A stretch of DNA of 64,000 nucleotides from Hoplostethus atlanticus (taxonomy: Eukaryota > Chordata > Actinopteri > Trachichthyiformes > Trachichthyidae), in contig JAXDDX010000001.1 of assembly GCA_034670405.1 (NCBI GenBank), positions 6,808,001 to 6,872,000 on the forward strand, written 5' to 3'. The notes beneath the pieces are model-generated. The model worked only from the letters and a program-made list of their open reading frames with translations, was not told the DNA's origin and made no database searches. Below are positions 53,585-64,000 of the stretch, piece by piece. The stretch's first letter is position 1. The number at the start of each line of letters is the position of its first letter. Both the position numbers and the translations under genes were made by a program.

Positions 53585-56500
53585 TGTCCAATGAAGTGAT
53601 TCACAAAAAATGTAATATCCAAAGAAAAAAAAGAATCACCCAAAATCAACTACTCCTTGTCCACATCCACAGCTTGTCAAAGTTAAATGCCTCAGTTCAG
53701 AGTTGAAGTGTGTTATCCATGTAAAAGCCACTGAGAAAGAGAAAGAGAAACAGCTAAGTACATTATTAAATCTTGTTTGAAGTTACTGAAAAAAAAAGAA
53801 AGTATAAAGACATATTTGGGTCATTTGCTCTCACAAACTCAAACACACTGTTCAGAGTTCATGCTGGTCTTGTCTGGCCAACAAAGTATTTGCATTGGAG
53901 CAAGTTATAAATAGGATCAGCTATCAGGCTGTTGAGGTACTGTTAGTGGTCAAACATAACCCAAAGACATTCCACTTATCTCTAAGATGTTAACATATAA
54001 TTCAGCTATCCCTTGGTCGACATAAAACATGATGAATTTGCCAACTTACCATTGAGATGTTTCCAATGTTCCTGTGGAGCCTGAGTCTGAGAGGCAAAGC
54101 TCTGCAATTGTCAATCATAGACGTACATGTGTTGCCAACAGGGCCCTATTTATAGCAGGCCTACAAATAGGTGCAAGTGCACATCACATTTTCCGAAACT
54201 AGCCATGAGACTTAGCAAAGAAAACTTAAAGCTAAAAACAAATTGAATATAGAGTAAAAACTAACCATTTATATCTAAAAATTCGATCTCTAGATCCATG
54301 GTCATATTATAAAAATCTCACTGCTTTGTCTTGATCCCTCTTAATATGTTTAAAGAAGGGTGTCACATCTTGGTGAGACACTGCAATAGGTTAGATGTGG
54401 ACTTGCAAAACAAAATCATGAGTTCATATATGAGTATATGGTTCATGATGTAGCTGATGACGATCTGTGCTCTATGTCCTATGCTTTGGTCAAGAGTTGC
54501 TAAGGACAGCCCCTCTCAAGTGATATTGCAACACATGGTCAAAACATAGCAACTCCACTAGTGGTTCATATTTCAAATAAATTAGACAAAACTGGTTCCA
54601 TTGATTTTCTTCACAAAATCTTTCCTCGATAATTCATTATGTAGCCTACCACTTGAACCATAACTTCTAACCAACTAACCATAACAAATGATATCTTCGA
54701 ATTATCCAAAGATCTTTTTCTACCACCTATTTTTTAAACTATGCCTCAGTACACATATGTGCTTGCAATGTTATAGGGATAATTTAACAGATTATTAATT
54801 TTTTTTTCAAATTGTTATAGATTAAATATTTAATCAAGAAAACAATCATACCCCACGTGTTATATATGTGGGTCACATGTTGACTAAAATATGGACACAG
54901 AGGAGTGGTTCCCCAAGACAGGGTATAAATTATGCCACGACTTTAAAAGTAGCTTTCTGGACAAAGTCTTAAATTTAAATTAGTTGCATCTTGTCCACAA
55001 CTTAGATAATCAAGTCCTAATCATACTCATGGGGAGAAAGTTTCTTCAAAACCTGAAATGGACTTAGACCTGTGTGTATTTTGTGATGTTTCAGTGGAAC
55101 TAGAGTAAAATAAAACCAATAAATCACATAAAATAGACAGTACAACAAAATAATAGGAAAGTAATTTGAACTACAAAATTAGATTTTCCTTCTGAAATGA
55201 TTGTTATTATTATTATTATTATTATTATTAGTCGTAGTGGTAGTGATAATATCACAATTAAACCTGCTCCCATGGAGGCTAAGCCCTCATTTTAGCCTGG
55301 AGTAACACTAATGTTATTTTATACGATCTGATTAATTGAATCCAGGCCAGGCTAACTCTAGGACCATATATTGTTGAAAATCCATTTGAGTTAGTCTAGT
55401 GAATCTAATTAGTCTAGGGGCATTTTATCTGTAGACTCAACTCAACCTGAGCCTGCCTGATTTCAGCCGAAGGGACTTTAATTCCCTCAGTAAGGCCTGT
55501 CAGGTACAAGCCTCCTTGGTTGCCAATCGCCATAGACATAATGTCTATGGCCAATCACTAGCACACTTCTTTCTGCAATGAGCCAACCACAAGTGATGAG
55601 CACACTACAACACATACGTTAGTCATGAACCAATGAAAAAAACTGCAATCCACACACTTTGCTTTGAAATCTCCAAAAACATCTCCAGAAATTCCGAAAG
55701 TTTGTAACTTTTCATGCATTTAGATAGGCATACATCTAGCCTTTTTCCATGAATGCACAGTGTTAGAAACTTTATATTACTTGATAAAAAAGCTAAACTT
55801 TAATTTGAAGGCACGTGAGCTGCCGTAATTAGCTAGCCAACCTAGTTTTAGAGAAGTGTTGATAATATACACAATTTGTTCTTCAAAATAGTCATCATAA
55901 GGTATTCACTGAGGATATTGCTAGTCTGTGTTCTCATGTAGGAAGCCTGTACCAGACAGACCAGCGTGTTCAGCTGGGAAGGGGCCAAAACCTCACTCAT
56001 TACCGTAATGGCAGTAATCTGGCTCTGCAAATGTATTACATGACTCGTATACTTAGCTATATATATAGGGATTGACGGTTCTGTTATCTGGCTCTTTCTA
56101 ATATGTTTTTTTAGACTTAACGTAATGATAAAACGATGATAAAAACGATGCAACTACCAGTGATTTTCAATCAGTGACGGTTTCTTAATATGATCCGTAA
56201 AGGGCTCGCATATTACAAGCTATGCGGTATGAACGTGCGTTGTTGTTCCGGGAAAGGGATGTCAGGTCAAACATTTTTTTGATGTTGTTGAAGTTGTGAA
56301 GATTGCTTGGAGGAAAACATTTTCCGTGACTCCCGTTGAGGTCAGGTCGCTACTGTGCCAGTACCAGTTTGAGGGCAGGTATGTACTAAAAGCCGTGTTT
56401 TCTGTGTCCATTTTAAATGTTGATCATTTATTTTCTAATTTAGGTTTTTCTCATGAAGTGATTCATTCTCAGCTGGCACAATTATAACAACTAACGAACT

Positions 56501-56765
56501 ACAACAAACGAAACAATTAAAACCGGCACACTGAAGTCTTTACAAAGTTTACATGAAATTCTAGATTTACAATCATAGCCTATCGTTATTTATTTCTCAG
56601 GAAATCACAACTTCCCATTGGGGTGGTTTGCATACAATGATATGAAGTGATTAGACAAAGTCACCGTTAGGACCACTTTTGAGCCTATATATTATCTAGA
56701 CAGCCTGGTCTTTGTCTCCCAAAAAGACAATCATGCCAACAGCGCCTTATTTTGATATCTTGCAG
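53585..56765. other. alpk3 5' region and spacer to the paracaspase gene
   Basis: A minus-strand acceptor just before 53731 and a donor at about 54047-54052 indicate a non-coding alpk3 first exon around 54053-54120. A (TTA)n tract lies at 55204-55230. Stretches near 55290-55450 with TTAGCCTGG and CCAGGCTAA ends look like an old foldback repeat. The paracaspase gene probably starts near 56250, with a non-coding exon ending at 56378 (donor GTATGT). No death-domain exon was found here on the plus strand. Confidence 0.5.
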
Positions 56766-56771
56766 AAGAAA

Positions 56772-56782
56772 ATGCAGTGATG
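56772..56782 (+). promoter_or_regulatory. minimal uORF overlapping the paracaspase start
   Basis: ATG CAG TGA at 56772-56780 is an upstream two-codon frame whose stop overlaps the presumed start codon (TGATG, ATG at 56780). Termination and reinitiation could tune translation. It applies only if exon 56766-56822 is spliced to a non-coding first exon as modelled. Confidence 0.5.
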
Positions 56783-59700
56783 ACTGAATACCCCTCCAAA
56801 ATCTTTCGAATGATGATCAGAGGTAAGTAGCTACACCCTATGTCCACACCACATCCTTACCAGACTGTGACTTTTCAAAACAAACACAATATGATTTCAG
56901 ATGACCAAAACTCTCACTTTTTGTTTCAGAAATTGTCATAGTGCGCCACCCTGTTTCTGTCTGTGTACCAGTGAACTATAAGGTGACTCTGAGTGTCCGT
57001 GCTGAGGGCACAGGTATCCTGAATTACCAATGGTTTACTGCTGTAGAACAGGAGGTATGTGGTTGTTAAATACAACTTAAAATTAGGAAAAAGCTATAGA
57101 AAATCTTTGCTCCAACCTTTTACTCTGAAAGTTCTTCCTTGTTTCCCTTACACACACTGTCTCTATATTACCTAGTGATGATGACTGTTTTCTGTTTTGA
57201 AGGTGTCTGGTGCCACTCAAGCAGACCTGATGGTCAAAGCTGAGAGAAATCAGCTCTATGTGTGTCGAGTGAACGACCAGTTCTGTAACTGCATGTTCAG
57301 TGACTGGGTCAAGGTGAAGGTCTTGGACATTGATAAATCAGGTATGAATAGCAACATGATGTTCTGTGTAATTTCTAGTGTTTGCAGATAATGAGCATAT
57401 TTGCGATGTCTGTTGGTTGTTAATGATTTAGTTTTGTGTATACAACAGCCTGTTGTTATGGCTTTGAATATCCTTTTCATTTTCCCAACATGATCAGGTC
57501 TGCCAGGACAATGGCGAGGTGAGCCCCATGTTGTAGTCAACCCAAAACCCCAGACAGTCCGACAGGGGGAGAAACTTACCCTCCGCTGTGCCGCATTTGG
57601 CATCCCCCCTCCACACTATCAGTGGTACAGAAATGGACAGCCACTGCTGGACAAGACTAGTGACACGCTGCAGGTACGGATGAGAGGAGAGTGTTTATTT
57701 ATCTCAGAGCCAAAAGCAGTGTTTACACAGTCCCCTTTTTTTTTTTTTACTGTGTCATTAAACTGACTATGAGCCATACAACCTTCACCAGCTATGTAAC
57801 CATTGTGAAGGATTTAGACAATTTGGTTAATATTTTGCCAAAGGTTTCATTTGTGTGCATGGGCATAATCAGCAAGACAAACAATGACGGGAACATGATC
57901 TAATGTCTGACCTGTAGATAGACCACGCAACAGCGGACCATGGAGGATCGTACCTGTGCTCTGTGTCCAATGTGCTAGAGGAGAGATGGACAGAACCGGC
58001 TGATGTTGATATAGGTAAATTTTGTACTCATACATGTATTTCACGTCACTTAGATAATACCACACCATGTTTTATCGATTGTGTCTTTTATTGTGTCCAC
58101 GTTCTAGCAAAAGTTAAGAGTCTAAATGTATTTTCCCCTATTTCTACTTCCTCCATTTTCAATGACATACGTGTCTTACATTGCAATTTTCTTCACAATC
58201 CTCCCAATGATTCCACTGATTTAGCACTTGAGCACCAAGTTGTTTCCACTGTGCTGAATGTTGGAGGTACTTTCCCATTTCTACAGACTAAAAAGGAAGT
58301 TGTTAGACTCCAAATAGTACTCAGTCAGAGCCATAGACACACAACAGGAAAATGATGTAAAGTGAAACTAGATCTTGAAATGTTTCTTCTTTTTGCTGTT
58401 TATGGAGTGTGGTACTAGATATACAGCAGTGTTGGACTCATTTCTCAAAAAAAGTATTATCATTAACTTTTATTATTTATTTAACTTATTACTCCCTTGG
58501 AGCAGTGATTTATTACACTACTCGTTATATAACTTTATAATACTTCAAAATCAGGTGACCTCACTTGTGGTCACGTCAATAACAGCGCAGCTAAAAGACA
58601 GGGAAACAGCAGGCTTTTTTCTGTAGTATAGGCTAGTAATCAAAAGAAGCACGGGGACCACAGGCTATGCAAAATCAAAATGAATGAATAACACAATCTC
58701 TTGATTAACTTTGTTGTTGCTTTCTCATCAAACACCCATGACTCCGACCAGAAAAATACTGAAACCATAACCATTCACATCAGCTGACGTAGTTTCAGAG
58801 CAGACTGATGTTCCAGTAACACAGCTGTGGCACTTGTCAAAGAATTGTATGTATAAAATGCAGTGATCGATCTTCTTTTTCATGTCCTCTAGTTCCAACT
58901 GATCAGCTTCCTCCTCCAACCCCCACAGGTATGTCTATGAAAAGAAATGCATTGTCATCTCAGGCTATTTTTAGAATACACACTGTGAATGTGAATGACA
59001 CTGTTATGTCATTACATACAGAGGGAAACTGTTTTGGTATTGGTATTTCCTCATGTTACTATAATTAGAATTCTACTTTGGTCTTTGTTTCAGCAACTGA
59101 CAAAGTGGCTCTACTTATTGGTAACCTGAATTACTCCCACCATCCGGGCTTGATGGCCCCCACTATGGATGTACATGAGCTGGCCAACCTCCTGCAACAG
59201 CTTGGCTTCAGAGTGGTTTCCCTCCTGGATCTCACCAGGGAGGAAATGCTAGCTGCCATCGACAAGTTCATCCAGCTCCTTGACAAGGGTGTATATGGTG
59301 AGTGTTATATGTGAGTAAGTTATTTCTTTTCATATGACTCAATTTAGGCATGTCACTCTGGAAAATCCATTTTTGTCCTTGGAAGAATACTGACAAAATA
59401 CCGCAAAGATTTTGCCTAAAATGTTTCAGACTAACTTTCTTTGTACTTTTCCTGTCCTTATCTATTGTCCACTCGTCATGGGTCATGAACCCACTCACTT
59501 TCTGCTCAAAAATTCTCTGCCTATCTTGGTTTAAATGTGCGGCTGAGTGGGCAGATAAGAGGTGGAAAGAAGAAGTGTGGGCCTTTTAATGTTCAGAGCT
59601 ACGTGCCTTGCTATATATATCAGTTTCTGAACTCCTGTAGCAATTTGAGGTGGCAGATTTATATAGTGTCTGCACATGTTTAGCAACTTCTTTCTTTCAG

Positions 59701-61526
59701 CATGTGATAAGCAATCATACAGTGTCACACACAAACTGTAAAGGGAATTTGAGGACATGAACTGCTGTTATAAAACAACAGACACAAGTACAGGAATTAA
59801 TCATAAAACGATGACATACTCTCTGATGTGATTTAGAAATTCTGTTTATCATATCATGAAATCAAATCATAAGAGAACTGCATTGCTGTATCAGAATGAG
59901 ATTCTCGCTTTCTATTGTGTACTCTCAATTACTAAAACCGAAACAGACATCAATCAGAGCTTCAGCTAATCGTGTAGATAATGTGTAGGTGTTTTTAAAC
60001 AAAAGATGTTGACCTCCTTTTGCTCCCCAGTGACCTTTCTGCAACATGCTCTAAATGTTTGTTTGTTCCCAGGATTGAGTGTTTTCTTATTCATTTTTTT
60101 TTTCATTTTCTTAGTTATGTGTGAAGAATTTCAATATTTTTTGTGGAAAGTTTTGAGTGCAAAATGAGATGATCACAGATGGTAATGGTGTTGTTATGGG
60201 GCTGCAATTCTACATACATGATCCCTCTTGCGTAATAACTAAATGTGTATTTCATCATTCTTGACAGGTCTTTTCTACTATGCAGGCCATGGGTATGAGC
60301 GCTCTGGGACAAATTACTTGGTGGCTGTTGATGCTCCACAACCATACCGACCTGAAAACTGTGTCTGCGTGCAGAGGGTCATGATCCGCATGCAGCAAAG
60401 ACGGACCGCATTGAGCGTAATCCTACTGGATACCTGTAGAAAATGGTAGGCGTAATGATTCACTTTTCTTTTTTCAATTTCTTTCTGAATGTTTTCAAAA
60501 ACTGGTAACTAATATATCTGTTTCACTTGATTTATTAAGATTGTGTTGTTATGATGTTAAAAGCTACATTTTACTTTTTCAAGGTACAACCAGGATTGCA
60601 TACCATCCCACATCATGCCCTTGGAACCCAGTGGGAATACTGTTTATGGTTATGCCACGTATGTACCAGTGCAATATTGGTTTATTCTTAAGTGTTCCAT
60701 TACAAAAATCTATTACCAATAGAATTAATCAATATATCAGTGCAAGCATGATGTGTAAAGTCTAAGGATATTATGGGTTTATGACATGAGAATGTTTTTC
60801 AAGTCATGAAACATATTGCTTTCTTTCATTGGTAGAAAAAAGCAGAAATTAATCTATTGGCTTGTTATTTGTGTTTGTATAAAACACAATGGATTCATAT
60901 AAACCGTTATTTCTCCAGATGTGAAGATGCCGAGGCTTTTGAGGTCCAGGATGGGGGCAAGAGCACTGGAATCTTCACCAAATACTTGAACAAGCACATC
61001 CTACGGTCTGAAAAAGTCACCCATGTCTTGGAGCAGGTCTCTGAGGGTAGGTATCCCAAAACATGATGATGACTCTCAGACAGAAAGTTCTCAAAAAGGT
61101 TGATGTCACATGGCAAGTGGCCATGTAAGTGACCTTTAGTTTTACCTCCATAGATGGCTGAATGTAAGGTAAACAGATCTTAAGGGTCAAGTTGTTATTC
61201 AGCCTGCTGTGTGGACCACTAACAACAACTCTTTCTTAATCATTGGCCACTCATTTTGAGGTTGTTTACGCAGGACTTGCAAGTGACTGGGTAAGGGTGG
61301 GGAGTTAACATGTTGTTCCCTCCCTACAGCATTTGGTTGTTCGATGGGTTTCGTGGTAGCATAATTTCGTGTGGTAGCGCTACATTAGCATGTGACCTCA
61401 TTCTCTGGAAATTCACACTGTTGGCTAGAGAGCAGCAAGAAACCTGATAGCTGCAGAGTCAAAGACAGCTGTTCGGGCCGTTTGTGCACCCCCTGCCACT
61501 GCTCATGGGCTCACTCACAAATAAGT

Positions 61527-61557
<31 letters not shown>

Positions 61558-63855
61558 GTAGACTTGTTTACCTTCGTTTTTGACTGGAAATCCCCGAGCC
61601 ACAGTATGGGAAGTAACTTGCATATTCCCATGCCTCACTTGTGGACTTTTGTCTGGGACTGCTTGTCCAGAAATTATTTGGAGATGGAAAAATAGATTTT
61701 GATGATTAACTGCTGTCTACTCATCCGTAATGGGAACATGAAGTGAAGGCAGTTTGCCTAAAACATTTCTGAAGCCAAATCTTTTCCAAAGCCAAGTGTG
61801 AACCTCTGTCAATGGCCTTCAATAGGGTTTCATTTTCTTTCTCTTCTGGACAAAAATGCCACGATAACAACCTTTTTTAGAGTATTGTGAACAATTAATG
61901 CCTTGAAAACTGTTAGTCTATTAAGTTGCTGCAGAGTTATTTTGGTGGTACAGGCCTAGTATTAACATGCGCTTTCTCTGTCCACCACAGATTTAGGCAG
62001 AGACCCTCTGGTCACAGGGAAGCAGGCGGTGGAGATCAAACACACCCTGAAGGAACCTCGTTCCCTGGCAGATCCAGTTAGGACCACCGGCCACACCAGG
62101 GAACTACGCCGGCGAGATGTCTGCTGGAGACAAGCCAATGGTGAGCTGAGTAAAAGTGCCACAAACACATTAATCCCCCCAAACCTCAGTGGTTTCTTTT
62201 ATGTTCAGTGTTATTAAATGCCTGTAGTTTCAAATCTAATAGATGAGTCTGTGGATGTAAAATAAACCCTTGATTTCAGGGGGTCTAACCTGGGTGACAT
62301 TGTTAATAGAAATGTCTGCATTACAAAAGTATTATCCATCAAGTAAAGCTTTATGCAGTTTCATGATCTGGTCAGTGACTGTGCAGTTCAGTCTTCCTCA
62401 CACCTCCCACACTCCAGCATGTGACAATTACTTCTGAAACCAAGCACGGACATTGTGGTTTAGCATGATATTTGGACCTCCATTCAGAAAAGCGTCTCAT
62501 CGTTTGCGGTTACACAAAACAGGGAATTGGTTAATTTTACCAACTGTACGTTCCTGTTAGTTGGAAGGAGGTATTTTATTTTTATTTTCCCATCAAAACT
62601 TCCTCATATTTACTTTTCCCCTTTTGAAATGGAGTGTTGTTGTCATGGACTATCTCCTCATTTTCCTTCAGACCAGATGGAAGATAAATCTGCAACTTAA
62701 AAAAAAAGAGTCCCTAATGTGGTCAATCAGGGGCTAAGAGTCGACTTCACTGTTTGAGGAATTTAGTGCCGTAATAAAAAAAAGTACAGACAAAGAAAAA
62801 CATTTCAGAACTGGTCTCAAGTCCCTCTCAGAGAATCTCTTTTTTTTTTTTTTTTTTTATCCCTTTAGAGCTCCCCCGGAAGAAGCGTCTGGTTTTTATT
62901 TGTGGAGTGGAGGTGGAGGTCAGCTTCTCAGCTCTGTTCTCCAATGCCATGGTGGCTTTTGCCATTGTGAAGACCAAAGGCCCTAGGACCCAGGACTGCA
63001 CTGTTACTCTGAGAAGTATACCTGTAAGTATTGTTACTCGTATTTGAACCTACCAGACATGCTGTCTAAATGCAAATATTGACCGTCTGTAGAAAGTGTA
63101 AAGTGTGATACACTATTTCACTGGGACAGATAAGGTAGAAGAGATTAGATTATAGTTGTAAGGCAGCAGGATACGTCAGTGTTTATTTTCTGCCTATTTT
63201 CAGCCTTAGAACTAATCATTGTCTTGAAATATAGATCCTGTACAGTAAATGATTGTCTAATGTCCTGACTTTTATGGCAACGCTTTTTGTGATCTGGCTG
63301 TTATTTATGAGGAAATATGCTAAACAATGGGTATTCAAAGTGCACAGCAAAACCTTCCTTCCATGTACTAACATTAAAAGATGGTCTGCATCATAAATTC
63401 CATATTGCTCCACATTCCATTGACCAGCAGTAACATCCTGAGGAAGTGTTGCCCATATTTAGACTTCCAGGCTGCTATGACTTGTTGAAGAAAAAACAGG
63501 AAGTGGTAATTCGGTTTGCCTCTCCACCACCAATTATTGGACCATACTGGCATCTAGTGGCCCATTTCATAATATATGACTTCTACAACTGCATTATGGT
63601 GTTATAGCAGTTAATATAATAAGAGCAGATAATTAGTGAGACTATACTTATACAGTACATATTTTGATATAGTTAGCTGACAACAAATACTGTTGATACT
63701 GACAAATCTTTTATCCCACAATCTTTTATTTATTTCAGGCAATAGAAGACTTATTCTCCGGTCCTGGCAGGTCAGAGGAGATGGACTCTCTAATACTGAT
63801 GACGGCTGATAACCCTGACTGTACCCTGCGACTTTGTGCTCTTCAAAAGCTTCAG
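56780..63855 (+). CDS. malt1-like: MALT1-type paracaspase without death domain (3' end beyond window)
   Basis: Thirteen exons join in phase to 541 residues: 56780-56822 (exon from 56766), 56930-57054, 57203-57341, 57498-57673, 57918-58014, 58893-58928, 59094-59297, 60268-60445, 60584-60658, 60919-61046, 61991-62140, 62869-63023 and 63739-63855. Two Ig domains cover about 15-100 and 105-192. The caspase-like domain covers about 205-400 (KVALLIGNLNYSHHPGL, SLLDLTREEM, GLFYYAGHGYE), and the third Ig-like domain starts at about 450. The catalytic dyad is present: His281 in YYAGHGYE and Cys330 in LLDTCRKW, 49 apart as human His415 and Cys464. Asp328 and Glu366 match human Asp462 and Glu500, which bind substrate arginine. 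Human MALT1 opens with a death domain; here the only in-frame ATG directly precedes Ig1. MALT1 cleaves after Arg and scaffolds NF-kB signalling with BCL10/CARMA. Fish carry extra type-1 paracaspases; this is probably one. The 3' part is outside the window. Confidence 0.92.
61527..61560 (+). repeat. (TGTGTA)n microsatellite
   Basis: Five to six uninterrupted TGTGTA units lie in a large intron of the paracaspase gene, between the exons ending at 61046 and starting at 61991. Confidence 0.85.
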
Positions 63856-64000
63856 GTATTAACACACTGATATGTGTCCCCAGCTGATCCTGTGATGTAT
63901 TCTTTAACACTAAGCAAAGATCTAAATAGTAAAGATCAATTTGCGGGAATGTTGTGAGCTGAGGAAATTATGAAAAAAATCTGAGGCTGATTGGTTTGTT

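Noticed and set aside
56296-56378. First paracaspase exon as coding, possibly part of a death domain
   Set aside because: The open frame has no ATG and no death-domain similarity; it fits a non-coding leader exon with donor at 56379.

Overview
This is a teleost fish genomic window of about 64 kb: AT-rich, with compact intron-containing genes, Tc1-like and PIF/Harbinger DNA transposon remnants, tRNA-derived SINEs and fish-type short repeats. Ten protein-coding genes can be read exon by exon, two of them cut by the window edges. The exon joins given here were made by eye from splice signals, reading phase and remembered protein families. The exact species is not determined.

Layout. 182-2890 (+): 3' part of pstpip1 (end of the F-BAR region, then SH3). 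4986-7489 (-): complete tspan3. 9492-14204 (+): a 700-residue protein with two CCCH fingers, an RWD-like domain and a CHY zinc finger, not recognised by name. 15703-16515 (+): single-exon cholesterol 25-hydroxylase-like gene with a TATA box. 17827-20967 (-): kti12, with a GC-AG intron and an AT-AC minor-spliceosome (U12) intron. 21597-22143 (-): neuromedin B precursor. 24336-29067 (-): znf592. 30.3-34.3 kb: repeat-rich block. 34327-39492 (+): SLC28-family concentrative nucleoside transporter, lacking only its first few codons. 41708-53584 (-): alpk3, 13 coding exons, about 1857 codons. 56780-63855 and onward (+): a MALT1-type paracaspase that appears to lack the N-terminal death domain; it runs off the right edge.

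Context. pstpip1-tspan3 and nmb-znf592-slc28-alpk3 match neighbours on human 15q24-q25, so the window is a conserved ancestral block. The order of slc28 and alpk3 differs from human, SEC11A is absent, and ch25h-like, kti12, the CCCH/CHY gene and a MALT1 paralogue are interleaved. The genes do not form one pathway. Three have immune links: pstpip1 (pyrin/inflammasome adaptor), ch25h (antiviral 25-hydroxycholesterol) and the paracaspase (NF-kB signalling).

The points most worth a second look are the U12 AT-AC intron in kti12, the CCCH-RWD-CHY protein, the death-domain-less paracaspase with intact catalytic residues, a 41-bp perfect palindrome, and an identical repeat pair in opposite orientation 18 kb apart.
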